Source of the DNA: Bacteroidales bacterium
GTDB taxonomy: Bacteria; Bacteroidota; Bacteroidia; Bacteroidales; WCHB1-69
Reading direction: 5' to 3'
DNA: 35,078 bases
NCBI GenBank assembly: GCA_017962845.1
Contig: JAGCUN010000040.1
Location: 1 to 35,078, forward strand
The translations under genes were made by a program, and so were the position numbers. This document shows positions 1 through 8,654 of this stretch, one piece after another. The stretch's first letter is position 1. Each line of letters begins with the position of its first letter. Below the pieces are notes generated by a model, which saw only the letters and a program-made list of their open reading frames with translations, was not told where the DNA came from and did not search any database.

Positions 1-1377
1 CAATGTGGTGGTGGACGAGTTGAAAAGCAAGGGTCTGTGGGTCAGGGTGTGTGCTTCTTTATGGGCAACGCCATCCTGGAAACGGGCAGAAACCCGCAGG
101 AGATTGCCGAGGCCATCAGCAATGGCGAGCTGGACATCACCCAGATGCCAGTGCACAAGGCTGAGGAGATCAAGGCTGCCTTGACACCCTTTATTGATGA
201 AAACATCGCCCGCATCCGTGGCCGTCGCAAACGCCGTGAAGAGTATATCGCCACGATTGGCGAGGGCAGCAAGCCCTACTTGTACATCATTGTTGCTACT
301 GGTAATATCTATGAGGATGGTGTGCAGGCTCAGGCCGGTGCTCGTCAGGGTGCTGACATTATCGCCGTTATCCGCACCACGGGTCAGAGCCTGTTGGACT
401 ATGTGCCTTATGGCGCTACGACCGAGGGCTTCGGCGGCACCTTTGCCACTCAGGAGAATTTCCGCATCATGCGCAAGGCGCTTGACGAGGTGGGCGAGGA
501 GGTAGGCCGCTACATCCGCTTGTGTAACTATTGCTCCGGTCTGTGTATGCCCGAGATTGCCGCCATGGGCGCCCTGGAGGGCTTGGATGTGATGCTGAAC
601 GATGCTCTCTACGGCATTCTTTTCCGCGACATCAACATGCAGCGCACGCTGATTGACCAGTATTTCAGCCGCATTATCAATGGCTTCGCAGGTGTTATCA
701 TCAACACTGGCGAGGACAACTACCTCACCACTGCCGATGCCTACGAGGAGGCACACACGGTGCTGGCATCCGATTTCATCAACGAGCAGCTGGCTCTGCT
801 GGCCGGTCTGCCAGAAGAGCAGATGGGCCTCGGTCACGCCTTCGCGATGGACCCGATGTTGGAGAACGGCTTCCTCCTCGAGCTGGCACAGGCACAGATG
901 ACCCGCGAGATCTTCCCGAAGGCCACGCTCAAGTACATGCCGCCCACTAAGTTTATGACCGGCAACATCTTCCGCGGCCATATCCAAGACGCGCTCTTCA
1001 ACATCATCGGCATCTGGACCCACCAGGGCATCCAGTTGCTCGGTATGCCCACCGAGGCTATCCACACCCCCTTCATGAGCGACCGCTACCTCTCCATCGA
1101 GAACGCCCGCTACATTTTCAACAACATGCGCGACATCAGCGATGAGATGGAGTTCCGCGAGGGAGGCATCTGCCGCGAACGCGCCAAGACCGTGCTCAAC
1201 AATGCCATCGACCTGCTGCAAGAGATTGTCAATGAGGGCCTTTTCACCGCTCTTGAGAAGGGAATCTTCGGCGATGTCAAGCGCAGCAAAACCGGCGGCA
1301 AGGGTCTCGCCGGCGTGACCGCGAAGGGCGAAAATTATTTCAACCCGTTCATCGAGAGAATGAAGGCGAGGGAATAG
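1..1377 (+). CDS. kamD: Lysine 5,6-aminomutase alpha subunit (KamD), 5' partial with apparent frameshift
   Basis: This is the large subunit of the adenosylcobalamin- and PLP-dependent enzyme that moves the terminal amino group of D-lysine or L-beta-lysine from C6 to C5 in lysine fermentation. The frame open from about base 37 matches the family closely over some 446 residues, for example ATGNIYEDGVQAQAGARQGA, IAVIRTTGQSLLDYVPYGAT, CNYCSGLCMPEIAAMGA and KYMPPTKFMTGNIF. The usual length is near 515 residues, so about 60-70 N-terminal residues lie left of the window. Bases 2-34 encode NVVVDELKSKG in a different frame (+2), which fits the family segment just before the +1 frame takes over. One base therefore seems to be missing near 35-36. 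The GTG at 37 is not a real start. The small subunit gene kamE, usually adjacent, is not downstream and must be to the left or elsewhere. The family call is very secure; the state of the 5' end is not. Confidence 0.93.
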   Translation, partial: QCGGGRVEKQGSVGQGVCFFMGNAILETGRNPQEIAEAISNGELDITQMPVHKAEEIKAALTPFIDENIARIRGRRKRREEYIATIGEGSKPYLYIIVATGNIYEDGVQAQAGARQGADIIAVIRTTGQSLLDYVPYGATTEGFGGTFATQENFRIMRKALDEVGEEVGRYIRLCNYCSGLCMPEIAAMGALEGLDVMLNDALYGILFRDINMQRTLIDQYFSRIINGFAGVIINTGEDNYLTTADAYEEAHTVLASDFINEQLALLAGLPEEQMGLGHAFAMDPMLENGFLLELAQAQMTREIFPKATLKYMPPTKFMTGNIFRGHIQDALFNIIGIWTHQGIQLLGMPTEAIHTPFMSDRYLSIENARYIFNNMRDISDEMEFREGGICRERAKTVLNNAIDLLQEIVNEGLFTALEKGIFGDVKRSKTGGKGLAGVTAKGENYFNPFIERMKARE

Positions 1378-1383
1378 GGAGGA

Positions 1384-1439
1384 AGAGATGAAGAGATGAA
1401 GAGATGAAGAGATGAAGATGTGAGGATGTGAAAATTTGA
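1384..1439. repeat. Tandem 8-bp repeat array after kamD
   Basis: Four perfect copies of AGAGATGA (1384-1415) are followed by three degenerate copies (agatgtga, ggatgtga, aaatttga). The array begins just after the kamD stop codon. It contains no coding signal. A similar degenerate purine-rich array follows the pseudouridine synthase gene at 9326. Confidence 0.8.
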
Positions 1440-1451
1440 TAATTGAAAATG

Positions 1452-1477
1452 TAGAGACGTGGCATGCCGCGTCTCTA
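1452..1477. repeat. Palindromic REP-like element
   Basis: A 26-bp palindrome with arms TAGAGACG and CGTCTCTA enclosing the self-complementary core GGCATGCC. The only mismatch is T1460 against G1469, which would be a G-U pair in RNA. It lies between kamD and the permease gene. There is no T run after it on either strand, so it is not a classical terminator. From memory, dispersed palindromes built on GAGACG occur in Bacteroidota intergenic regions, so a REP-type repeat is the likely reading. Confidence 0.6.
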
Positions 1478-1517
1478 ATATAACGGACAAAAAAACGGCC
1501 AATTTGAAACGCATTCC

Positions 1518-2627
1518 ATGGTGAAATGGTGGAAAAGGAAGGAGTACCGTGCGGTTTCGTTGTCGGAACTGACATGGAAAAGGTTCCGCAAGGACAAGAT
1601 GGGGATGGTGTCGTTAGGGTTCATCCTGCTGGTCGTCATCATCGCCCTGTTGGGCTACCTCATCACCCCTGATTCCACCCCCTACTGCAACCACCAGCAG
1701 TTGGAAATCGCATTGCGAAAGCCCGGTTTCACCGTGGAAGAACTCCAGCTGAAAACCGCCACGGAGGTGGAACATCACTCTTTTCTTCACCGGATGCTGT
1801 TCGGACAGCCGTCTGAATATCAAACAGTTCCTATCGACGAAGGCAGCTACCGCGAGGCTGGCGACAGCGTGTATGTGAGGCTGTTGGAGACCGGTGGCGA
1901 GGAGACAGCCTACGCTCGTGCTGCGGTCAGCGACGACCAGCCGGTCATCACCAAACGATTCCTATTGGGCACCGACCGGTACGGCCGTGACGTGCTGAGC
2001 CAGCTGCTCATCGGCAGCCGTATCAGTCTGGCCGTGGGCGGCATTTCGGTGACTATCGCACTGATTATCGGCATCATCATCGGCTCCATCGCCGGCTATT
2101 TCCGCGGGTGGGTGGACGATGTGCTGATGTGGTTCATCAACGTGGTGTGGTCCATCCCTACCCTGCTGCTGGTCATCGCCCTGAGCTTCGCGTTGGGAAA
2201 GGGATTTTGGCAGATTTTCATGGCGCTCGGACTCACCATGTGGGTGGATGTGGCGAGGGTGGTTCGCGGACAGATGATCAGTTTGAGGGAAAAAGAGTTT
2301 GTAGAAGCTGGTAAAGCATTGGGGTATAGCAGTTTTCACATCATCGGCAAGCATCTACTGCCCAACGTGGCGGGTACGGTCATCGTGATTGCGGCGTCGA
2401 ATTTCTCGTCGGCCATTTTGATGGAGGCGGGATTGAGTTTCTTGGGACTCGGCGTGCAACCTCCTACCCCGTCGTGGGGCATGATGATGAAAGAAAATTA
2501 CGCCTACATCGTACTCGACAACGCCTATCTGGCCATCGTGCCGGGCATCGCCATCATGCTATTGGTGCTCGCTTTTATGCTGATTGGCAATGCGATACAG
2601 AGTGCTATACGAGTTAAGGATCAATAA
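1518..2627 (+). CDS. ABC transporter permease, DppC/OppC family
   Basis: A 369-residue inner-membrane permease of the dipeptide/oligopeptide ABC importer type. A short cytoplasmic N-terminus (WKRFRKDKMGMVSLGFI) leads into the first membrane helix at about 35-52. An extracytoplasmic segment follows to about residue 150, and then the conserved core beginning LLGTDRYGRDVLSQLLIGSR. The EAA loop that contacts the ATPase reads EAGKALGYSSFHIIGKHLLPN-like at about 255-275, and the family signature GLSFLGLGVQPPTPSWG is present near 305-322. About five further helices can be seen. No partner permease, ATPase or binding protein is adjacent, so the rest of the transporter is encoded elsewhere. The ATG at 1518 is the first in frame. 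It ends one base before the next gene's ATG, so the two are probably co-transcribed. The substrate is not determined. Confidence 0.93.
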   Translation: MVKWWKRKEYRAVSLSELTWKRFRKDKMGMVSLGFILLVVIIALLGYLITPDSTPYCNHQQLEIALRKPGFTVEELQLKTATEVEHHSFLHRMLFGQPSEYQTVPIDEGSYREAGDSVYVRLLETGGEETAYARAAVSDDQPVITKRFLLGTDRYGRDVLSQLLIGSRISLAVGGISVTIALIIGIIIGSIAGYFRGWVDDVLMWFINVVWSIPTLLLVIALSFALGKGFWQIFMALGLTMWVDVARVVRGQMISLREKEFVEAGKALGYSSFHIIGKHLLPNVAGTVIVIAASNFSSAILMEAGLSFLGLGVQPPTPSWGMMMKENYAYIVLDNAYLAIVPGIAIMLLVLAFMLIGNAIQSAIRVKDQ

Positions 2628-2628
2628 T

Positions 2629-3195
2629 ATGATACACAAAGGCATAGACAATCTTCCTGACATTCGCAACGCCGTCATAGCGGTGGGGGCATTCGACGGG
2701 GTGCATCGGGGGCACAGGAAGATTCTCTCTTTCGTGAAAGAGACAGCCGCCCGATACGATGGGGAGAGTGTGGTCATCACCTTCCAGCCCCATCCGCAGC
2801 AGGTGCTGCATCCAGAACGCGATTTTTTCCTCATCAACACACCCGAAGACAATATTGAACTTATTGAAAAAGAAGGAATTGAACATATCATCATTCTCCA
2901 TTTCACTCCCCAATTTGCGCAGACACCTTTCCCCCAATTTTTAGAACTTCTCATCGAAAAAATCGGCATGAAAGCCATCGTGATGGGACCCAACCACAAC
3001 TTCGGCCGAAACGGAGAGGGGAATAGTTCGTCAATGCGGGAAATTTGTGAAAAAAATTCCATCGAAATCATCCAGATTCCCGAATTCATTTTGGAGGAGA
3101 ATAAAGTTTGCTCATCAAAAATTAGGGAACTTATTCAAAACAAAGAATTTACGAAGGCTGAACAACTGCTTGGCCGTCCGTACAAAAAAAATTAG
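2629..3195 (+). CDS. Stand-alone FMN adenylyltransferase (RibF N-terminal domain only)
   Basis: This 188-residue protein matches the FAD-synthetase half of bifunctional RibF, which transfers AMP from ATP to FMN. Residues 20-29 give the nucleotide-binding motif GAFDGVHRGH. VITFQPHPQQVL lies near residue 45-56, and GPNHNFGRNGEG takes the place of the usual GxDFRFGxxxxG. The domain ends with SSKIRELIQNKEF and LLGRPY. Bifunctional RibF is about 300 residues and continues from LLGRPY into the riboflavin kinase domain. Here a stop follows four codons later, and only about 100 bases separate it from the next gene, so the kinase domain is absent rather than frameshifted. The ATG at 2629 is preferred because it gives the normal family N-terminus and follows the permease stop by one base. 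A full RibF may exist elsewhere. Confidence 0.85.
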   Translation: MIHKGIDNLPDIRNAVIAVGAFDGVHRGHRKILSFVKETAARYDGESVVITFQPHPQQVLHPERDFFLINTPEDNIELIEKEGIEHIIILHFTPQFAQTPFPQFLELLIEKIGMKAIVMGPNHNFGRNGEGNSSSMREICEKNSIEIIQIPEFILEENKVCSSKIRELIQNKEFTKAEQLLGRPYKKN

Positions 3196-3224
3196 AAGAT
3201 ATATTATTATCATAAAAAAAATCG

Positions 3225-3232
3225 TAATTTTG
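3225..3232 (+). promoter_or_regulatory. Bacteroidota -7 promoter element
   Basis: TAATTTTG followed by C matches the Bacteroidota -7 consensus TAnnTTTG. It lies about 65 bases before the ATG at 3299, in an AT-rich gap. No clear -33 TTTG is seen at the usual distance. It would start the operon 3299-9331. Confidence 0.6.
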
Positions 3233-3298
3233 CACCCTAAATTTTGTATCATAAGACAAAAGAATAATTTAACAATTTAATAATAAAAGAAGAAAGAA

Positions 3299-5902
3299 AT
3301 GGCAGCAATTGGCAAAATTCGCAAACACGGAGTATTTTTGATGATTATCATCGGTGTCGCACTTTTGGCTTTCATCGTGGGTGACTTGACGAATGTGGTG
3401 AATTTCGGAAGAAACACCGTCATCCAGGTCGGCAACCATAAGATTGAAGCTGGTGCAACCGAGAATGCATACAGCGAGTATTTCCAGCAGAACTACGAGT
3501 TCTTGAAGATCATGAACAGCAACAATCCTCTGTACGAGGACAACAGTGCTACCCTCAACCAGATTGCTCATGAATTCACCTACCAGCAGATCCAGCACGA
3601 GACTATCCTTGACGAGCAACTGAAGAAGATCGGTCTCTCCTTCACCAACGAGATGAAAGCTGAAATCAGCGAGAACGTGCTGAAATCGGTCAACAACCCG
3701 CAAGCTCCCATGAGCACAGTCATCAACTATGCCTTGGCCGAATACACTGAGGGCGTGCAGGACTACAACTCCATCACCAACATCTACAAAGCCATCCAGC
3801 AGGCCATGCAGAGCCCCGAAGATATGGAGACCCAGTTGAGCAAAGAAAGCAGTCTCTACAAGGCTTACAAGGCTGTTGAGAGAATGTATATCATTGAAGC
3901 TAAAGAGAATACTTACTTCGGACTGGCCGCTAACTCCATCCACTTCTCCAAGAAGATGCTGGCCCAGATGGCCGACAACAACAACCGCATCAGCGGACAG
4001 ATGGTGTCCATCGACCTCAACCATCCCTCTTTCGACAATCTGAAATTCGACATTAGCGACAGCGATGCAAAGGCTTATTTCAAAGAGCATAAGAACCGCT
4101 ACACCATTCGTCAGACCGAGAAGGATGTGGAGATCGCTTACTTCACGGTGAACCCCACCGCCGAAGACCGCATCAACTCCGCCAAATTGGCCGACAGTCT
4201 GTTCCGCCAATTACAGAACAGCAACTCCATCCAGGAGTTCACGGCTCAGCCCACCAAGATCGAAAAAATCGACCTGAAATATGCCCAGAACAGCAGAGAT
4301 CCTTACACCTACAACATGTTAGGTGCCAGCCTCGTAGCCGCTTACGCACAGGTAGATACCAACCTCTACCTGAAAGCTGACGAGACCGCCTTGCAGAAAC
4401 GCAATGCCCTGAGCCACAATCCGCGCGGATTCTCCTCTCACGCACTGGCCATGACTCCCGAATGGAAAGCATTGGTCAGCAATACCAGCAAAGACAGCGC
4501 CTTCATCGCTCCGAAATTATATAATAACAATGTTATCTATTTCGGTCAGGTGAGAGACGTGCAGAACCGTCCTGACTCCATCAAGATTGCCCAGTTGATT
4601 CTGCCCTATACCGACAGTCCGAAAGAAGATAAGGACATGACCGAAGAACAGGCTTTGGCCAAGGCTCAGGAGATCAAGGCTGCCCTCGACGGCCAAGACT
4701 CATCCGCTATGATTCCTTATCTGGCTCAATACGGCACCGACTCCGTTCTTCACCCCTACGTTCTCCTCGATGGTGCTTCATTTGACGGCATCGGTCGCTA
4801 CATCTACGCCTCCAACGACACCATGACTTCCAAATGGTTCAACGCACTCATCAACACCAACGTCAACGAGTGCTACATCAACAAGCGCGACAACCTGAAC
4901 CTGTACACCGTGGACATGGTGCTGTACAAATCAGAACCCGTTGCCAAGAGCCAGTATGTGCTCTATCCTGTTCCGGTAATGGCCAGCTCCACGACCGACA
5001 AGAAAGCTCGTCAGAATGCCGACAAGGTTTCCAACTGCAACACGGTTAACGAGATGACCAAGGCCGCCAAGAAGAACGGTGGCGAAACCATCAGCACCAG
5101 CATCACCAGCATGCAGCACGTGGTAGAGGTCAGCACGGGCATCCTCGACTGCCGCGAGGCCGTCAACTGGGCTTTCAGCACCAGCAAGAATGCCAACAAC
5201 GCAGTAGGCAGCGTCGCCCACAATCCTTTCATCGGCCACCTGACCACCTTCAACCAGATGACCGGCGAGACCACCATCAGCGAAGTGTTCGTTGTCATGG
5301 GCATCTCCGCTTCTGTAGAAGTTCAGAACCCCTCTTTCAAAGAGATGAAAGAGCGCGTTATCAATGATATGAAAGCTGAGATGAAGAAAGACGCTGTTGT
5401 GGCCCGTCTCAAGAAAGAGTTCAATGGCAACAACATGGCCGAAATCGCCAGCAAATACGGCGCTGCCCCGCAGCAGATGGCCGTGGGCTTCTCAGAATAC
5501 GGCAACATGGAGAGCGCAGCTGTAGGTAAAATTGCAGACCTCGCCGCCGGCAAGACCGCCGTGGTGAGCGGTAACAACTACGCTTACCTCGTGAGCGTGA
5601 CCAAGGTTGACAAAGGCACCGAGGTGAAAAAACAGATGATGGAACAGATCACCAACCAGATCAAATCCTATCAGCAGATGGACGACAAAGCCGCTCAGAA
5701 AGAAGCCGAGAAGTTCATCAACATGCAATACACCAACTTCGCATACAGAACCGTTCTCGTGGAGAACCCGCAGTCGCAACAGTATGGCGGTTATCCGCTG
5801 AATGATGTGGTGAAACAGCTGGTTTACAACGACATCGCCGGCGACGGCAAGCTCGTTGACCACAGAAGCAGATTCTATGGTGCATCTGACACCAACAGAT
5901 AA
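3299..5902 (+). CDS. Periplasmic peptidyl-prolyl isomerase / chaperone, PpiD-SurA type
   Basis: An 867-residue membrane-anchored folding factor. The N-terminus AAIGKIRKHGVFLMIIIGVA, with a single helix at about 12-30 and then IVGDL, is the form seen in Bacteroidota PpiD-like proteins. Family knowledge puts it in the inner membrane with the bulk in the periplasm, helping outer-membrane proteins fold. Residues 40-200 fit a SurA-N type chaperone region. A parvulin-like segment appears near 425-550, starting DSIKIAQLILPY, with GIGRYIYASNDT and an IN(K)RDNLNLYTV-like end. Its signature is weak, so isomerase activity is uncertain. The C-terminal third holds charged helices (KEMKERVINDMKAEMKKDAV). 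It is longer than the roughly 700 residues usual for Bacteroidota PpiD. It is first in a tightly packed run of five + strand genes. Confidence 0.8.
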   Translation: MAAIGKIRKHGVFLMIIIGVALLAFIVGDLTNVVNFGRNTVIQVGNHKIEAGATENAYSEYFQQNYEFLKIMNSNNPLYEDNSATLNQIAHEFTYQQIQHETILDEQLKKIGLSFTNEMKAEISENVLKSVNNPQAPMSTVINYALAEYTEGVQDYNSITNIYKAIQQAMQSPEDMETQLSKESSLYKAYKAVERMYIIEAKENTYFGLAANSIHFSKKMLAQMADNNNRISGQMVSIDLNHPSFDNLKFDISDSDAKAYFKEHKNRYTIRQTEKDVEIAYFTVNPTAEDRINSAKLADSLFRQLQNSNSIQEFTAQPTKIEKIDLKYAQNSRDPYTYNMLGASLVAAYAQVDTNLYLKADETALQKRNALSHNPRGFSSHALAMTPEWKALVSNTSKDSAFIAPKLYNNNVIYFGQVRDVQNRPDSIKIAQLILPYTDSPKEDKDMTEEQALAKAQEIKAALDGQDSSAMIPYLAQYGTDSVLHPYVLLDGASFDGIGRYIYASNDTMTSKWFNALINTNVNECYINKRDNLNLYTVDMVLYKSEPVAKSQYVLYPVPVMASSTTDKKARQNADKVSNCNTVNEMTKAAKKNGGETISTSITSMQHVVEVSTGILDCREAVNWAFSTSKNANNAVGSVAHNPFIGHLTTFNQMTGETTISEVFVVMGISASVEVQNPSFKEMKERVINDMKAEMKKDAVVARLKKEFNGNNMAEIASKYGAAPQQMAVGFSEYGNMESAAVGKIADLAAGKTAVVSGNNYAYLVSVTKVDKGTEVKKQMMEQITNQIKSYQQMDDKAAQKEAEKFINMQYTNFAYRTVLVENPQSQQYGGYPLNDVVKQLVYNDIAGDGKLVDHRSRFYGASDTNR

Positions 5903-5913
5903 CCAACCGACTG

Positions 5914-6858
5914 ATGAGAAAAACGAAATTCATCATCATCGTCAAATGGGGAGCCCTGCTTGGAGCAGGGCTTTCTGTCATTAATCTATTAGGCTTTTTT
6001 GCCGTAAATACCGGCTACTACTACGGTCCGGTGAAGGACCTGCTACAGGTGTTGGCCATCGTAGCCTGCCTTTATCTGGCCATTCGCGATGTGCGCGACA
6101 AGATGCAGGATGGCCTCATCAAGTTCTCGAAAGCCTTCGGCATCGGCTGCGGCGTCGTATTTATCGGGTACGTCATTCTGGCACTCTATATGATGCTACA
6201 ACTGGCCGTTTTTGAGAAAGATGGCCTGGAACGTCTCAACCGCCAAAACATGGAATTGGCCATCAAGTCCATCCAGCAGGACACCATCACCACGGCAGAA
6301 ATCAAAGATTACCATAAAATGCTGAAGCGCATCTCGTTGCAAGAAACCCATAAGTCTATTGCCGACGACACTTTGCAGATGAAGGCCGACAGCGGTGTGG
6401 TGGTCATCCTGAAGCGCTTCGAGCGCGAACTGACGCTCAAATGCAAGCATGACACCACACGCAGACTTTACCAGCTGGATACCTTCGACATCTACGCCGA
6501 TCAGCAACTGCGTTCCACCCTCTACTCGGTGCGTATGGGCAATCCTGAAATCATGCCCGTCAGCCTCGAAGCAGTGGAAGCCGCCCGCGACTCCTTGGCA
6601 GAGAATCCTGTATGGAAACAACGTCTTGCCACTAAGCAAGTACCACAGTACTTAACCATACCTGCGGCAGGCACCATCACCACATTGGCCGCTCTGCTCT
6701 ACGGACTCATGATCAACATCTTCGTGGCGCTCTTCCTTTACCGGAAAGAAAAGACCATCTGCTCGCGCAACGGCAACGACCCAGTGACTGCCAATGAAGA
6801 GGCTGATACTGAGACCGAAACCAAAGTTAAGACTGAAGAAAATCACTCCGAACAATAA
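5914..6858 (+). CDS. DUF4199 family membrane protein
   Basis: A 314-residue membrane protein of unknown function. Three hydrophobic helices occupy roughly residues 8-32, 40-60 and 75-105. A charged, soluble stretch of about 150 residues follows (from LERLNRQNMELAIKSI), and a fourth helix lies at about 250-275 (LTIPAAGTITTLAALLYGLM). The tail is acidic and Thr/Glu-rich. The arrangement and the helix sequences fit DUF4199, a Bacteroidota family usually found directly before a GT2 glycosyltransferase, as here. The long soluble insert makes it larger than most members. It starts 11 bases after the PpiD-like gene and ends 11 bases before the glycosyltransferase, so it shares their transcript. A role with the glycosyltransferase in the envelope is an inference. 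Confidence 0.72.
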   Translation: MRKTKFIIIVKWGALLGAGLSVINLLGFFAVNTGYYYGPVKDLLQVLAIVACLYLAIRDVRDKMQDGLIKFSKAFGIGCGVVFIGYVILALYMMLQLAVFEKDGLERLNRQNMELAIKSIQQDTITTAEIKDYHKMLKRISLQETHKSIADDTLQMKADSGVVVILKRFERELTLKCKHDTTRRLYQLDTFDIYADQQLRSTLYSVRMGNPEIMPVSLEAVEAARDSLAENPVWKQRLATKQVPQYLTIPAAGTITTLAALLYGLMINIFVALFLYRKEKTICSRNGNDPVTANEEADTETETKVKTEENHSEQ

Positions 6859-6869
6859 AAACATACAAT

Positions 6870-7823
6870 ATGAACCTTTCCGTCATCATCCCCCTATACA
6901 ATGAAGAGGAATCGCTGCCCGAACTGGCCGCGTGGATCGAACGCGTCGTAAACGAGCAATCGCTGAGCTACGAAATCCTGATGGTGGACGATGGTTCCAC
7001 CGACGGTTCGTGGAAGGTGGTGGAGCAGCTGCACGCTACCAACCCGAACATCAAGGGCATCAAGTTCCGCACCAACTACGGCAAATCGGCTGCGTTGAAC
7101 ACGGCCTTCGCCGCCTGCGAGGGCGATGTGGTCATCACCATGGACGCCGACCTGCAGGACAGTCCCGACGAGATTCCCGAGCTGTACTGCATGATTACGG
7201 AAGAGGGCTACGATGTGGTATCAGGCTGGAAGAAAAAGCGTTACGACAATGTGATGCTGAAGAACATCCCCTCCAAACTCTTCAATGCCACCACCCGCCG
7301 AATCTCCAAAATCAAACTTCACGACTTCAACTGCGGACTGAAAGCCTACCGCAAGGATGTGGTGAAGAACATTGAGATTTACAGCGAGATGCACCGCTAC
7401 ATTCCGGTCATCGCCAAATGGGCCGGCTTCACCAAGATTGGCGAGAAGGTGGTTCACCACCAGAAACGCAAATACGGCACCTCCAAGTTCGGCTGGAACC
7501 GTTTCGTGAACGGCTACCTCGACCTGATGACGCTCACCTTCACCAAACGATTCGGCAAACAGCCCATGCACTTCTTCGGGCTGTGGGGTAGCGTCTCCTT
7601 CCTTCTCGGCCTCATCATTGTCATTGCCCTTATCGCGAAAAAACTCATCCTGATGCACCAGGGAGAGATCTTCCGCCAAGTGACCGACCAGCCGCTGTTC
7701 TACCTCGCCCTGTTGGCGGTGGTTATCGGCTGTCAGCTGTTCCTCGCGGGCTTCATCGGCGAGCTGATCTCCAACAGCAACCCGAAACGCGACAAATATC
7801 TGATTGAAAAAACCTTACAATAA
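6870..7823 (+). CDS. Glycosyltransferase family 2, DPM/GtrB-like, with two C-terminal helices
   Basis: A 317-residue inverting glycosyltransferase that probably transfers a sugar from a nucleotide donor to a polyprenyl phosphate at the cytoplasmic face of the membrane. The GT-A fold motifs are clear: SVIIPLYNEEESLPEL at 4-19, MVDDGSTDGS near 38-47, TMDADLQDSPDE near 90-101 carrying the DAD metal site, and HDFNCGLKAYRKDV near 150. The C-terminus has two membrane helices (about 235-257 and 270-298) typical of the GtrB/DPM1 subgroup. NGYLDLMTLTFTKRFGKQPM lies between the catalytic and membrane parts, as in that subgroup. It is followed by panB after 9 bases. The lipid acceptor and sugar cannot be read from sequence. 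Confidence 0.9.
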   Translation: MNLSVIIPLYNEEESLPELAAWIERVVNEQSLSYEILMVDDGSTDGSWKVVEQLHATNPNIKGIKFRTNYGKSAALNTAFAACEGDVVITMDADLQDSPDEIPELYCMITEEGYDVVSGWKKKRYDNVMLKNIPSKLFNATTRRISKIKLHDFNCGLKAYRKDVVKNIEIYSEMHRYIPVIAKWAGFTKIGEKVVHHQKRKYGTSKFGWNRFVNGYLDLMTLTFTKRFGKQPMHFFGLWGSVSFLLGLIIVIALIAKKLILMHQGEIFRQVTDQPLFYLALLAVVIGCQLFLAGFIGELISNSNPKRDKYLIEKTLQ

Positions 7824-7832
7824 CACCCCATT

Positions 7833-8654
7833 ATGTCTGGATACTTATACCAAGATGTTCAGAAGGTAACCACTAACATCTTGCAGCGCATGCGCGACCA
7901 GAACGAGAAAATCGCGATGCTGACTGCCTACGACTACTCGTTGGCAAAACTTTTGGACATGGCGAAAATCGATGTGATTTTGGTCGGCGACTCGGCCGCC
8001 AACGTCATGGCCGGTTACAAGACCACCCTTCCCATCACCCTTGACGCGATGATTTACCATGCCGCCTCCGTAGTGCGGGCGGTGGAACGCGCACTGGTGG
8101 TGGTGGACCTCCCCTTCGGCACCTATCAGGGCAACTCGAAAGAGGCCCTGCACTCGGCCATCCGCATCATGAAGGAGTCGGGCGCCGATGCCATCAAGTT
8201 GGAGGGTGGTGAAGAAATCCGTGAATCCATCGAACGCATCATCTGCGCCGGCATCCCTGTAATGGGCCATCTTGGTCTTACCCCTCAGTCGATCAACAAG
8301 TTCGGCACCTACGCCGTACGCGCCACCGAAGAGGAAGAGGCAGAGAAGCTGCTCTACGATGCCCAGCAGTTGGAAAAATACGGCTGTTTCTCCATTGTGT
8401 TAGAGAAAATCCCAGCCGAAGTCGCCAAAAGGGTGACCGAAGCGGTTCACGTTCCCACCATCGGCATCGGAGCCGGCAACGCCACCAGCGGACAGGTGCT
8501 GGTGCTGCACGACATGCTCGGCATCACCCAGCAGTTCTCCCCACGCTTCCTGAGAAGATACCACAACCTCAGCGAGGAAATCATCCGCGCGGTGGGCAAC
8601 TATATTGAGGATGTGAAAAATATGGACTTCCCCAACGAAAAAGAGCAGTATTGA
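7833..8654 (+). CDS. panB: 3-methyl-2-oxobutanoate hydroxymethyltransferase
   Basis: PanB makes ketopantoate from 2-oxoisovalerate and 5,10-methylene-tetrahydrofolate, the first committed step of pantothenate and CoA synthesis. The 273-residue length is typical. Recognisable blocks are [36 protein letters not shown] with the metal-binding Asp, [25 protein letters not shown] and [20 protein letters not shown]. The cytoplasmic enzyme is a decamer in known cases. The stop codon overlaps the next gene's ATG by one base (TGATG), which points to coupled translation. The rest of the pantothenate pathway (panC, panD, panE) is not in the window. Confidence 0.97.
   Translation: MSGYLYQDVQKVTTNILQRMRDQNEKIAMLTAYDYSLAKLLDMAKIDVILVGDSAANVMAGYKTTLPITLDAMIYHAASVVRAVERALVVVDLPFGTYQGNSKEALHSAIRIMKESGADAIKLEGGEEIRESIERIICAGIPVMGHLGLTPQSINKFGTYAVRATEEEEAEKLLYDAQQLEKYGCFSIVLEKIPAEVAKRVTEAVHVPTIGIGAGNATSGQVLVLHDMLGITQQFSPRFLRRYHNLSEEIIRAVGNYIEDVKNMDFPNEKEQY

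Noticed and set aside
3269..4210. 313-codon open frame on the - strand
   Set aside because: It is antisense to the PpiD-like gene and rich in Val, Leu, His and Gly as expected for a shadow frame.
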